This document shows positions 21,870-32,754 of a stretch of DNA of 64,000 nucleotides, one piece after another. Positions within the stretch are counted from its first letter, which is position 1. The number at the start of each line of letters is the position of its first letter. Under the pieces are notes generated by a model. It searched no databases. It was given only the letters and a program-made list of their open reading frames with translations, and had not been told where the DNA came from. This DNA is from Forficula auricularia (taxonomy: Eukaryota; Arthropoda; Insecta; Dermaptera; Forficulidae). The translations under genes and the position numbers were made by a program. The stretch covers positions 124,001-188,000 of the forward strand of contig JALMQS010000405.1 in NCBI GenBank assembly GCA_024734495.1. Direction: 5' to 3'.

Positions 21870-23480
21870 CTATTTTGGTGTATCTAGTTTGTCTAAAATT
21901 AAGCGAAGACATTTGTTCTGGTATATTTGCAGAGGCTTGAGAGTCGTTTTGCTCACATGGTACCACGCTGGGGCGGCGTATGTGAGTGAAGGCAGCCTCG
22001 GCACCGATGTATATAACAGTTTCTTGTTCCTTTGAGACAGGAAAGAATTTCTTGACAAGAGAGGGAACAAATTTTTCATATTACCGTAGGCTTTTCTGAG
22101 TAAGTTCTTTATGTGCGACCTGAATGTGAGTCTTTTGTCCAGTTGAACTCCCAGGTATTTTGCTTCGTCTTTCAGAGGGATTTAACTGGTCGTTTAATTT
22201 TAAGGGGTTTGAAGATTGTATTGTCTTTGAACTTGGTGAATAGGATGTTTTCGGTTTTGTTAGATTGGATTTTATTTTCCATTTTTTGAAAAATGTGCAA
22301 TAATTTGGTTAAGGTGGATTTGTGCTCGTCTATTTGCCACTAAAGAACGACCTGACATATATTGCCGTTGTCCGCGTATAGAGCCAAATTGGAGCATTTG
22401 TTGAATTGTGGAGTGTCATTGAGAAGAGAAAATAGCCGAAACAGGACAGAGCCCTGGGAAACCTCAGCTAGAATTTCTTGGATGTAGAGTATGTTTGATT
22501 TATTTTTACTTTGAATTTTCTGTCTGTTAGGTAGGAATTTATTAGCTTTATCAGAGCGGGAAGTTGTATTTTATAAGTTTATGTATTAATCCTTGAGCCA
22601 GACTTTAATAAATGCCTTCGATGTCCAGGAGAACCATAGCAGTATTTTTCCTTTCATGAAAGATTTCATTTATGTGGGTCGTTAATCTGGCTATTTGTTG
22701 TGTTGTGTATATGCTGACCTTGAAGCCAATTCTGAGGTCTATTGTACTTTTTCTGTCATGCCTTTCTATTCTATTTAGTATTATTTTGTCTGTAATTTTT
22801 GAGAGTGTGTTTAGTAGGCTTATAGGTCTGTAGCTACCTGGGTCTTTTTTGTTTTTATAGGTTTGCCATTAAATAATTCGTGGCAATTTTCCATTGCTCT
22901 AGGTAATATTGTAGTTTGATTATGGCGTTTATTATATACATAAATTGAACAAGAGCTTTTTTTGAAAAATTTTTTATTAATAAGTTGTCAATCCTGTCAA
23001 TTCTGAGCCTGTTGTTTTTTAGTTTACGAATGTTTTGATAAATTTCTTGAGGGTTTGTGATGGCGTTTATAATTTCATTCTCTGTGAGCAGTTGCTTTTG
23101 AGTTTTTGTTCAGTTCTACCATTGTCTGTTGATCTGGGTCAAGGGTAGGATCTATTTTGTGTACTTTTTCAAAAGTTTGGGATAAAATTTCGGCTTTCTG
23201 TGAACTGTAATAAAATCATTGTTGTTAGAGGTTAAGGTCGGTATTTTTTCGAAAGGTTTTTTGAATTTTTTTATGAATTTAAACAGCGAGTGGTCGGTTG
23301 TAGATAGCTCACTTAGTTTTCTGGTTCCAAATTTCGTTTTTATGTGCTTTGATTGTGTGATTTGTTTAGTTGATTAACTAGTGTTTTGAGCTGTGGGTCA
23401 TTTGTTCTCTGCCATAGCTTTCGTAGTCTGTTTTTTTGATTTAATTTGGTCCAGGATGTTCTGTAGTAGTTCATGACTTC
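21870..23480 (-). pseudogene. Reverse transcriptase remnant of the U6-inserted element
   Basis: The minus strand shows a broken 'QGSVL...LL' block and LALYADNGNI (about 22360-22470), where the catalytic YADD has become YADN. The C-terminal part (22079-21870) includes LTYAAPAWYHVSKTTLKPLQ and QNKCLRLILD, the usual 'Y..P.W......L...QNK.LR' region of jockey-type RTs. The frame is broken many times. Confidence 0.7.
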
Positions 23481-23488
23481 TGTTTAAT

Positions 23489-23966
23489 TTAATTTGTTTG
23501 CTGTTTCTCTCTAGCCCAGTTTATTCCATTGGTCAGATTGTCTACAGCTTTATCTATGGAAGTGGTAGTCGGTAGGTCATGATTTTTGATAAATCGATCA
23601 AGATCTGTCCTGTAGGTATTCCAGTTTGTATTTTTATAGGAGGTGATTGTTTTAGTTTCGTCTGAGAGGGTCAGAGTGGTTTCTATAGAAAATATGATTG
23701 GGTTGTGGTCTGATGGAAGATCAGGTTTTGATATTGGTTGCGTTAGTTTTGGGAACATTTTTGCTTGCTATTATGTCTATTGGCTGAGGGTTTTGTTCAT
23801 TCAGCAGGATAGTGGGTAGGTGTGCTTTGTGTGTTGAATTATGGATTGTGTGGAGTTGATAAAGGATAGTAGGGTCTGTCCGTTTGTTATTCGTTTGACA
23901 GTTCCACATCTGGTGTCTCGCATTCATGTCGCCCACTATAAGAACTTTGTTACCAAGCCTACTCAT
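23489..23966 (-). pseudogene. APE-type endonuclease remnant of the U6-inserted element
   Basis: Two overlapping minus frames carry LIVGDMNARHQMWNC and then PSDHNPIIFSIE, the 'GDxNxxxxxW' and 'SDHxP' motifs of the APE-like endonuclease that nicks target DNA for reverse transcription. A frameshift falls between them near 23740. The third conserved part, 'PQPIDIIASKN', is also recognisable. Confidence 0.75.
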
Positions 23967-24684
23967 TTTATTTAGATCATCATGTGAGAATTTGTTACTA
24001 GGTGGGTTGTATACTGATATAATTGTTATTTTATTTGCAAGTTGGATAGCTAAGTGTTCGATTGAGCTCCCTGTTATTGGGGAGATTTCTTTAAAATGAA
24101 ATTGTTGTTTTTAATTAGTATCGCTAATCCTCTCCATACCCGCTGTCATCAATTATCCTTCACTTCTGCTGTGAAACCTTATTTTTAATTTTTTGTTTTT
24201 TCTTAAGTCTAGTTTCATTAAGTAAATGATAATTTATTTTTTCTTATATACATAGTTCAAAAGTAGGTCATCTTTGTTAGAGATGCCGCTTGCATTCCAG
24301 CTGCATATTTTTATTTTACAAGGCATAGTTTACTTAGATTATTTTCTATGAAGCTTAAAATTGTAAGGAATTTATTAGCCTTGTTTTCACAATTGAGAGT
24401 AAACTGTTGAGATCTTTAATCGCTCTAAGTGATTCACTAATGTTGCACTTATTGTTTAGTTTGTTTACTTCAGCAATGAGTCTGTGAACCCAGCTGTATT
24501 GCTATTGTTTTGTTCATTTACTGTACTTTAACTGGTTCGTTTGTGTGTCCGTTTGTTGTTGTTGAGGCTTGCTGGGTGTTCCAGGGGCTTGTTATTGTTC
24601 CTTTGTTCTCAGCTGAGGGAAGTTGAGTTTTATCCTTTGGGGGGCGGGTTGTGTACACTTTGGGATGGGGCATTGTCTTATTTC

Positions 24685-25577
24685 TCATTGTCTCAGCCTT
24701 TCGGTAAAAATAATTGGCATTTCGTATAGTTTGCTAAATGTGTGGCCCTTGCAGTTTGCACAGGTTGGAGCTTGAGTTTTAGCTAGTGCGCATGATGCTG
24801 ACAAGTGCCCTGATCCACATTTGAGGCAGCGGGGGAGGTGACAATTAGAAGTGGCATGCCCCACTTCTGACACCTGTGGCACTGTATTGTTCTTTTTTTG
24901 TTTATCACTTTTTCCCACTTTATATATACGTGGTTCATTGTTTTTACGGCGATTTTTGCCAGTGTCACTGAGCTGTTGCACTACCATGTACATCGTATCC
25001 TCGCTCCTCATTCTGAATACCTTTTGCACAGGTATTCCTTTGCTAGTAAGAATATCACTTATTATTTCATGTTCGTTGGCGTCAGCGTATGGCAGTCCTT
25101 TTTTGAGTACGAAGGCGTGAGTTTTTATTGATTTGTCTGTGAATGTAGAATTCTGCCTTTTGTTTCACAAGATGTTCCTTGAAGTTTGTCCACTCTGTTT
25201 CTGAGTTTATGAAAAGAGTGGTTTTTGTCCTTACCTGTTTTATTGCTGAATCCCTGTTTTATTGTTTTTTTCCAGGTTACTTGTTTTCTTTATTTTTTCT
25301 TGGTTGGGATGTCCCTTTGAAGATTATCGGGGGAGTCTTTGTTTTCTTTTTTATTTGTATTTATTTCAGATTGTACCTGGTGTCTGGCTGGTTGTCTGTT
25401 CTTCTTCGTTTAGTTGGCGAGGATTTCGTATACGTTCGACGTCTGGATTGGATTGGCCGTTACATTGTCCATCTTTTTCATGTGTTTCGCTGGTTCGTCT
25501 TGATCTGTTTTATTTTTCTTTATTTTGTTTGACGACAAATAAAGGTATTGAAGCTTTAATTCTTCTTCGGCGGTCAT
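24685..25577 (-). pseudogene. ORF1 (Gag-like) of the U6-inserted element
   Basis: The minus strand opens with ATG at 25577 (MTAEEELKLQYLYLSSNK), about 180 bases from the 5' end, and soon meets a stop. Further on, the frame at 25029-24685 shows zinc knuckles: CLKCGSGHLSASC followed by CANCKGHT, with another damaged knuckle before them (GHATSNCHL). CCHC knuckles bind the element RNA in the ribonucleoprotein. Frames shift at least twice. Confidence 0.7.
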
Positions 25578-25755
25578 TGTAGACTATTCATTACTTGTAG
25601 AATTAACTGGTATTTTCACTTTTTACACTAATTATATTTTAATTTTTTAATTTATAATTTTAAAAGAAAAAGAAAAATATATTTTCAGGTTGTTGTATGT
25701 TTCTACTGGTAATAGGCCCTTTTGAGGGTCGTTTTAAGGTTAACTGTGACACTTG

Positions 25756-25800
25756 TCTGTATCGTTCCAATTTTAGTATATGTACCGCCGAAGCGAGTAC
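25756..25800 (-). ncRNA. U6 snRNA copy a, 5' half (split gene)
   Basis: The minus strand reads GTACTCGCTTCGGCGGTACA, then TATACTAAAATTGGAACGAT, ACAGA, which is U6 nt 1-45, and stops exactly where the jockey-like element begins. Confidence 0.92.
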
Positions 25801-26105
25801 AATTAGTAAGGTTTTAAAATTTATATACAAACGCAAATTTTAAATTGTCAATCGCATTTTCACCAAGGTTTGCAAGTATATAAATATTAATTTATAAAAC
25901 TAATTAACAATATTTTTTATTTAAAATATTGCATTAAAAATTTACAATCGTTGACATTTAATAAAATATTTAATTTAATTAATATAAATTTTTATCAACC
26001 AATTTAGTTGTCTAAAAATTGGACATTATTAAAAAAAAGTTCTGGATTGAATAGTTTTGAGTTAAGTCCGCCAGGGGCGGTAGTTGTATGAACTTTGCAA
26101 CCGAA
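25801..26105 (-). promoter_or_regulatory. U6 upstream region, copy a
   Basis: A TATA-like 'tatataaa' about 30 nt before the U6 start and, further up, the conserved 'ttgcaaaccttggtgaaaatg'. It is nearly identical to 28776-29085 and 51950-52239 (inverted), so promoter-scale sequence was duplicated with the RNA. Confidence 0.6.
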
Positions 26106-26640
26106 TTTAAAATTTAAAAAAGCTGAAGTGTTCTCTGATGTGGCCATCCACTTAACTTTACCATACAACCTGGCCCCTCACTTATATTTAATATTTAATA
26201 AAATTATTTATAATCATGTAGGGGAGGGGAGGGGGGTTAGTTTTTGCATTTTTAGATTACTGTGTGCCCACTGATTATGTATACAAAATTTGGTTGAGTT
26301 TGGAACAAGAGCCTATATTTTCATTTTTTGACATTACACCCCCCCCCCCCCCATTTTCGGCGGTTAATTTTTGCATTTTTTGACTTCTGGGGTCCCACTG
26401 ATTATGTATACAAAATTTGGATAAGTTTGGTACAAGAGCCTATATTTTCATTTTTTGACCCTACACGCCCCTCCCCCCACCAATTTTGGGCGGTTAGTTT
26501 TTGCATTTTTAGACTTCTGGGGTCCCACTGATTATGTATACAAAATTTGGTTGAGTTTGCTCAAACGGCCTAGATTTTTAATTTTTAACCCACCCTCCAC
26601 CCCCCCTTAATTTTGGGTCGATATGCACCAAAATCTAATC
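26106..26640 (+). repeat. Rep-D plus Rep-B minisatellite (3 units)
   Basis: 'gaagtgttctctgatgtggc' to 'tataatcatgtagggg', then three ~120-bp Rep-B units with C runs, ending 'gggtcgatatgcaccaaaat' as at 18440. Confidence 0.85.
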
Positions 26641-27275
26641 AGCTCTTAATCTCAATGGACCAAAACTACGTGTAAAATTTGGTTTCAATATTCCCACTAG
26701 TTTTTGAGCTAGCACGTCCACAAAAATTTGGTATTATATTATATATATATATTAAAGAAAAACGTGTGCTTATATGAGAGTATTAGCTCTTTGTTAAACA
26801 TGTATTTCTCATTTGATAACGTTATGTTTGGCAATGTTTTGAACTATGCAAGATGGCGGTCGAGCTTCTTCTTTCCCCCGCTTCAGAAGACAATTTCCAC
26901 GTCTAAGTTCTAAGCTTACAGGCACTCCCTATCTCCATGTATTAGACGTGTGTGCTCAGTCTTACCAACTGTAGACGCTTAGGTACAAAAATCCCGTTTA
27001 TATTTGATTTACCTGATATTTTTTTTTTATTCATTTTTATCGAATTTTAATCCTATTTTAAAACTACTTGATAAAAAAAATAAAAATAAAAATAAGGCAA
27101 AACACCACTTTTTTCTTGCCAGTTATTTAGATTTTAATTATCTTTTAAATTACAATATACCTATAATAATATATATATAAAAATTTCCCGGTCGCTATTT
27201 TAATTCCGGAGCTGGCCGCTTGTGGTGCTGTAAACAGTGTTCCAAAACAAAGGGGGATCTATATATATCTTTTAT
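26641..27275. other. No gene recognised
   Basis: AT-rich with a (TA)n run near 26740 and A-rich blocks around 27070. Confidence 0.45.
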
Positions 27276-27650
27276 CTATGATTTACCTGATAAATTGCAA
27301 GAGTGAACATGGAGGTCCTCGTGAAGAATTCTCCTCAGAGAACGATCAGATATTCCGAGGGCAGCTGCATGCTTGCGTGCCGATCGTCCAGGAAATTCCA
27401 AAAAAGCCTGCCTTACTGCCTCGATGTTTTGGGCTGATCTCACAGACCGTTCCACTGATCTTCTCTTCTCAACACGGCCAGTACTCTCGAATGTGTTTGC
27501 CCACGTAACAATCGATTGTCGACCAGGAACACTTGCCCGGGGGGCAATCTTGAAGTGTGCGCGGAATGCTCGCTGCGTGGCAACGATCGAGCGACCATTA
27601 GAATTATAAGCCTCTACGGCAAACGCGCGCTCTTCTTTCGACCACAACAT
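27276..27650 (-). pseudogene. Mariner-family transposase N-terminal fragment
   Basis: 124 codons from ATG 27650. MLWSKEERAFAVEAYNSNGR and IVATQRAFRAHF form the first helix-turn-helix found at the N terminus of many insect mariner-type transposases. ENTP-like linker residues follow, then SARKHAAALGISDRSLRRIL, the second helix-turn-helix. These bind the TIRs. The frame ends shortly after, and no DDE catalytic domain is present downstream, so the gene is truncated. Higher GC (27300-27780) than the surroundings marks the element's extent. No matching TIRs were found. Confidence 0.7.
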
Positions 27651-27887
27651 TCACGCTCTTGGTATCTTTTATACCTGTCAAATGGAAGGGAAAAAAACTT
27701 CCCGACTCAGCCGTTCGAATGAGACCATCCGCGCCCTCTAACGGCCAAACCTAGCTTCCTGGCGCCTAATTCACATCAGCAAATTATGCTGCCGCACCCT
27801 GCTTTCTGTATCTGACCTTTGGTTAATTGAATTTTTGTCAATTAAGATTTTGATCATTTCTAAAATTAATATTTTTTTAACCGACTT

Positions 27888-27911
27888 CAAAAAAGGAGGA
27901 GGTTCTCAATT
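27888..27911 (+). repeat. Rep-P left part
   Basis: 'aaccgacttcaaaaaagg' and 'aggaggttctcaatt' form the start of a repeat widespread in insects. Its continuation is at 29210 on the other side of the U6 block. Confidence 0.75.
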
Positions 27912-28671
27912 TTCAGTTTTTCTTGAATAACTCTAAAATGGATTATCAAATCAAAAAGATATTTATTAGATAAATTAAAGCTCTTTAAATTACGAATAAA
28001 ATAATAACATCTATTTAGGTTCCGTAGAACCGGTAATAGCTCCTGTTAAAAAAACAGGCTCCGGGATACTTTTGAATAGGTATCCCAAATACTCGTACTT
28101 TTTTCGATTTTTCCCATTTTTGACCATGAAGGATCACGTTTTCGACAAATTTATTTTAAATTAGATTAAATTTGCTACAATTTAAAATAAGGTTCATCTT
28201 AATTGGATAATGTGGTAACTCATGCCGCAATGAGGTTGAAGTTTGAAAAATACTGATGGAATGGTATTTTCTTATGACGTTGTTACGTTCAACTATCGTC
28301 AGTAAACCGACTTTACAGACAACCGATTTTTTTTTTTAATTATAATTTATTTTTATATAATTTCATTTTTCTATGGTATCATGAAATAATTGGACCTAGA
28401 ACCTGAAAAAAAAATTATAGAGAATTTATTTTTTTATACCTATTATTTCATAATCTGTGGGCCACTAGAAGGCTAGAAATGCAAAAACTGGGTGTGGGGG
28501 TGGGTGGGGCCCAGTCACGGGGTGGTTTTATCAGAATTTTTAAATTAAAAATAATACTAACATATAAGTTTTAACTGAAGCAAAAAGTTGCCGAGCATCG
28601 CTCGATGGCTCAGGTACTCATAGTTATTAAAAAATCAAAAATCTTAAAATATTAAGTAAAAAAAAATAAAA

Positions 28672-28720
28672 AAAATGTGGAACGCTTCACGATTTTGCGT
28701 GTCATCCTTGCGCAGGGGCC

Positions 28721-28756
<36 letters not shown>

Positions 28757-28775
28757 GTACCGCCGAAGCGAGTAC
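28672..28775 (-). ncRNA. U6 snRNA copy b
   Basis: The minus strand reads GTACTCGCTTCGGCGGTACA to GCGTTCCACATTTTTT. It is complete except for a 2-nt deletion (GGTACATACTAAAA, where the other copies have GGTACATATACTAAAA). ACAGAGA, AGCATGGCCCCTGCGCAAGG and the 3' T run are intact. It is probably a pseudogene or variant because of the deletion beside the 5' stem. Confidence 0.92.
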
Positions 28776-29085
28776 AATTAATATAGGAGTTTTCAAAAAT
28801 TCTTATATACAAACGGAAATTTAAATTGTCGTCGCATTTTCACCAAGGTTTGCAAGTATATAAATATTAATTTATAAAACTAATTAACAATATTTTTATT
28901 TAAAATATTGCATTAAAATTTACAATCGTTGACGTTTAATAAAATATTTAATTTAATTAATATAAATTTTTATCAACCAATTTAGTTGTCTAAAAATTGG
29001 ACATTATTAAAAAAAAAGTTCTGGATTGAATAGTTTTGAGTAAAGTCCGCCGGGAGCCGTAGTTGTATGAACTTTGCAACCGAAT
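28776..29085 (-). promoter_or_regulatory. U6 upstream region, copy b
   Basis: 'tatataag' about 30 nt before the U6 start and 'ttgcaaaccttggtgaaaatg' further up, as in copies a and c. The conserved CTTGGTGAAAATG is a candidate proximal sequence element; that is inferred from conservation and position only. Confidence 0.55.
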
Positions 29086-29209
29086 TTAAAATTTAAAAAA
29101 GCTGAAGTGTTCTCTGATGTGGCCATCCGCCTTTACCATACAACCTGGCCCCTCACTTATATTTAATATTTAATAAAATTATTTATAATCATGTAGGGTA
29201 GGGAGGGAA

Positions 29210-29580
29210 GTTCTCAATTCGACTGATTTTTTTTGTGTCTATGTTACCTGATATCTTCGCCAATTGTCAACCGATTTTGATGGGGTTTTTGCATTGGGTT
29301 CAGTATAGTTTCCGATTGGTCCTGTTTTTTTATTGTTATTGGACCTTTTTTGATATGTTTATTCACGCATAACTTCTTTGTTTATTAACCGATTTTAATG
29401 ATTCTTTCTGCGTTGATCAGTATAGCTCCAAGATATCTATTTATTTATTTTATGTATGTTCAGCGAGAACTTTTTGCCACATGGACCGATTTGGATGATT
29501 CTTTTTTTATTGGAAAGGTGATACCTTAGGGGTGGTTCCATTGGTCAAGTTCTGATGATATGATCAATGACGAAATAACG
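29210..29580 (+). repeat. Rep-P right part
   Basis: 'gttctcaattcgactgattt' continues into 'caaccgattttgatggggt', 'cgcataacttctttg' and 'accgatttggatgattct', the body of the repeat. The reverse-strand copy is at 50770-51092. Confidence 0.7.
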
Positions 29581-29847
29581 TAAATCTCCAATTCTTTCGA
29601 GCAATTAATCGAAATTATAATAAATAAAATATTTTATAAAAAAAATCAAATGCAAACATTCATTTAAAACCCGCAAACGTTTCGAGAGAATTTCTATATT
29701 TATGAATTGAATTTTATTATATTTTCTGATTCATTCGCCCTACGCTTTCTCTTACGAGATGCATGCAAGGTATTATATTAAATTACTATTAATAACATCA
29801 CTAAAAAGAGAAAAATAAAAATTTGCCAAAAAAAAAAAAAAAATAAA

Positions 29848-30768
29848 ACCGACTTCAAAAAAATTAAATGCAACAAATAAAATAATAATAACTCAAAAAT
29901 AAAATAAAATGCACTAAAAAGTATAAATCAATTATCTAATTTAGTTACAACTAAACAACGAAATATTAACATGAAATTGCTTTTGAAGTCGGTGCTAAAC
30001 AAACTATATAAACGACCCTACCCGCCAAACCTACTAAGTAAGATCCGTCGAGCGTGATTCATAAAATGTATGTTTGGCACCGACTTCAAAAAGTGATTTC
30101 ATGTTAATATTTCGTTGTTTTAGTTTTAACTAAATAAGATAATAAAAATTATATGGTCTGACTTCCTGGTAGTCCAAAAATGTAAATCATTGAAATTATG
30201 GCAAGACACGTGGGAAAAGGATACCCAATTCAAACATTATACAAGATTAAACCTACGGTGTCCCTATTACCATGGTTTAAAACAGTTAACATTCCGCAAG
30301 CTAATTACACATCAATTCGAATGAGGACTGGACACTCATCACTGAAGTTACATCATCGAATTGGATTGGTGGAGTCCCGTGTAGGTGTGAACTTACCAGT
30401 GAGGGGCTCAATCATGTGCTGCTTGAATGCTGACTAAAACGAGGTGGACACAATTGCTATACTGTGAAATCAACGAAAGTGTAAAATTCCCAATAATAGT
30501 GATTATCTTGCCATTACTTGTGTAGGTGCAATTGAAAAAGGACATGATGGCTCTTCAAGTTGTGCTAAGGGCTGGTGTAAATATTTAAAATTATAAAATA
30601 ATACAAAGAATGTGATTGGCTAAATGGTTCTGACCAAAAGCCAGGAAGGGGAAAAAAAAACCTTCTCCCATTAAAAAAAAAAAAAAAAAAAAAAATAAGA
30701 TAATAATTATTTTATACCTTTTAGTGTGTGTATTTTATTTATTGCATTTAATTTTTTGAAGTAGGTTT
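29848..30768. mobile_element. Palindromic Rep-P element interrupted by a LINE
   Basis: 29848-29998 ('accgacttcaaaaaaattaa', 'gcactaaaaagtataaa', 'caacgaaatattaacatgaa') is the reverse complement of 30070-30145 plus 30707-30768. The inner hairpin lies around 'ttttgaagtcggtgc...gcaccgacttcaaaa'. The LINE fragment at 30146-30692 splits the right arm. Confidence 0.65.
30146..30692 (+). pseudogene. 5'-truncated LINE (I/jockey type with C-terminal Zn region), complete TSD
   Basis: Flanked by a perfect 14-bp TSD AAATAAGATAATAA (30132-30145 and 30693-30706) and ending in a ~20-nt poly(A). Coding remnants: WQDTWEKDTQFKHYTRLN in one frame, then in the next (30198-30437) LLPWFKTVNIPQANYTSIRM and RTGHSSLKLHHRIGLVES. 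This is the segment after RNase H in I-type elements, with the 'R.R.GH' motif. Only the last ~100 residues were copied. The frames are broken, so it is dead. Confidence 0.75.
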
Positions 30769-30974
30769 TATTTATTTATTTTTTTTTTATAAAAAGAATA
30801 ATGAGAATAATAAGAAATTATAGAATCAATCCAGAAATTTCAATCATAAAACTCGAGCGAAGATGGTAAACTAATGAGATGATCAAATATGGTGGTCCTA
30901 ATTTATGGAAAGAAATCATCTTATTATTAAAACAAATATTCACCCTATATAAGGATACAGAATTTTGAAAGCCT

Positions 30975-32241
30975 AATATAGTTTATTCCAATTTTTAAAA
31001 AGGAGAAAAGGGAAACCCCGAAAACTACAGAAGCATCAACTTGCTCAATACCCATCTAAAGCTCACCACGTCTATTATTGCAAAGAAACTTGCACTAAAA
31101 TAATAAATCTCGAAGATGAACAACAGGGATTTAGACGCGGGCGTTCTTTTGCATCGATGCTGTATTTGTTGTGAGGCAATTAGCTGAAAAAAAAGCCTTG
31201 GAATTTAATAAACCTGCCTTTTTCTGCTTCATTGTTGACATTGAAAAAGCCTTTGATAAGATCAACTGAAGCATGTCCTGAAGATTTTGGAAGATCATGG
31301 AACACCAGTGGCCATCATTAGATTAATCCAGGAAATATATCAAAATAATTATGCAAGAATCAGAATAGAGGGGAAACTGGAGGAATGATCCCAGTCAACC
31401 AGGGGAATTCGGCAAGGCGATTCACTAAGTCCATTTTATTCAACCTTGTGATGAATGAATTAATAAAAGACCTAAAAAATGTCCAAGGCTACTCAATGGG
31501 AAATGAGAATGTCAATATTGTGTGCTACGCAGACGACGCGGCTCTTGTTACGGAAAGCGAAAACGACCTCCAACGACTCTTACATAAATTTGCACTTTCC
31601 TGCGAAAAATTCCAACTCAAGATATCTTCGAAAAAGACGAAAACTCTCACAATAGCGAGAGAACCGGTACGTTGTAAGCTACAACTTTATAACACCATAG
31701 TAGAACAAGTGTCATCCTTCAATTATCTCGCCATTCAGATTACCAGCTCCGAAAGCGTTAGCGAGGAAGTCAGGCTCCAATCTATTAAGGCGTCCAAAAT
31801 ATCAGGATGCCTGAATGAAACGGTTTGGTCAAACAAGTTTCTGGGAACGGAAGCAAAAGTTCGCATATATAAGACCGTTGTGCGACCAATTTTGACATAT
31901 GCGGCCGAAACAAGAACTGACACCGAAAAAACAAGAAAAATATTGGAAGTTTGTGAGATGAAAACGCTACGCAGAATTGCGGGTAAAACAAGGATGGACA
32001 GGGTCAAAAATGAAGATATTAGGGAAAAGTGCAATATACAAAATGTCAGCGTATGGGTCCAAAGGAGAAGAACAGAATGGAGTGGACACGTATTGCGAAT
32101 GAATGAAGACCGGCTGGTGAGGAAGGTACATGACAACATCCCTACCGGGAAAAGAAGACGGGGCCGTCCAAGAAAACGATGGAAAGACGCTCTGGAGTAA
32201 ACAGGCTTTTAGCCTAACAATAAGAAGAAGAAGAAGAAGAG
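30975..32241 (+). pseudogene. RTE-like reverse transcriptase pseudogene
   Basis: The first part (30975-31385) is scrambled by frameshifts but shows ENYRSINLLNTHLKL and FFCFIVDIEKAFDKI (RT motifs with the catalytic Asp). The long frame at 31385-32200 (271 codons) carries NIVCYADDAALV (YADD at 31525-31536), a YLAIQI block, then TRMDRVKNEDIREKCNI and WSGHVLRMNEDRLVRK, GKRRRGRPRKRWKDALE. That C-terminal tail is typical of RTE-type and similar endonuclease-RT elements of insects. The 3' end is an (AAG)n microsatellite (32222-32241) rather than poly(A). The endonuclease domain is missing. Confidence 0.75.
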
Positions 32242-32367
32242 AAAATTATTGACTAAGATTTTGATCATTTCTGTAAATTTTGATGATTATAAGTCAAAAT
32301 TTAATTGTGAGCCAGGTTAGTTGAATGGTTAGCAAGCATGGAACATTTTGTTCTAATTTAATATTTA

Positions 32368-32676
32368 AATAAAATAAAAATAAATCTCTGGCTCGACAAC
32401 CCTTCATGGGTCTTGGCCTACTGAATTGGTTGCTGTCCTAATTGGAAACAGTACCGAGGGGTCAAGTGGTTAGCTCAACGCACATCTACAACCTTCGTTT
32501 CAGTTTTCTTAACCGAGATTCGCTACTTCTCAATCAAGCACCTACTCATTTATCCTCACGAGGCTGAGTGAACCCCGTTCCAGACCCTATACTTACAGAA
32601 AAATTTCTGAGCATAGCCGGGAATCGAATCCGGGTTGCCAGTCAGTTACTCTGACCATTAGACCACGGAGGCGGCT
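32368..32676 (-). mobile_element. tRNA-derived SINE, complete
   Basis: 309 bp flanked by the perfect 14-bp TSD TAATTTAATATTTA (32354-32367, 32677-32690). The head on the minus strand has an A-box-like TGGTCTAATGGTCAGAGT and a B-box-like GGATTCGATTCCCGG, the internal Pol III promoter of a tRNA. The body includes 'gaggataaatgagtaggtgc'. The tail runs 'gacccatgaagggttgtcga', 'gccagagatttatttttatt', an AT-rich end for LINE-driven priming. Confidence 0.85.
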
Positions 32677-32754
32677 TAATTTAATATTTATGTTCATAAA
32701 TTCTAGATTTTATAAATATTGTTTTGTTTGTCCTATATACACTGTGTGAGGCAA

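Larger units (their letters stand above)
21343..25755 (-). mobile_element. Jockey-like non-LTR retrotransposon inserted in U6
   Basis: A 4,413-bp element, apparently full length, lies exactly between the two halves of U6, flanked by the 8-bp TSD GATACAGA. On the minus strand: 5' end CAAGTGTCACAGTTAACC, a Gag-like ORF1 from about 25577 with CCHC knuckles, an endonuclease region, a decayed RT, and a 3' UTR ending GTAAATAAAAACTTTTG, then 'aaattgaaaatt'. AATAAA is present, but there is no pure poly(A). Many stops and frameshifts show it is old and inactive. Confidence 0.85.
27912..29209 (-). mobile_element. U6-carrying block flanked by 10-bp duplication
   Basis: The 1,298-bp block interrupts Rep-P: GTTCTCAATT stands at 27902-27911 and again at 29210-29219. 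The block contains, in U6 orientation, part of Rep-D, ~300 bp of U6 upstream sequence, a whole U6, its 3' flank and part of Rep-A. It is near-identical to 20668-21342 plus 25756-26215 without the jockey-like element, apart from ~140 extra bases at 28252-28392. There are no TIRs and no poly(A), so the mechanism is open. Confidence 0.7.

Noticed and set aside
25179..25582. Hydrophobic plus-strand frames that look like membrane proteins
   Set aside because: They are the complement of the A-rich ORF1 of the minus-strand jockey-like element, which yields Phe/Leu/Val-rich nonsense.
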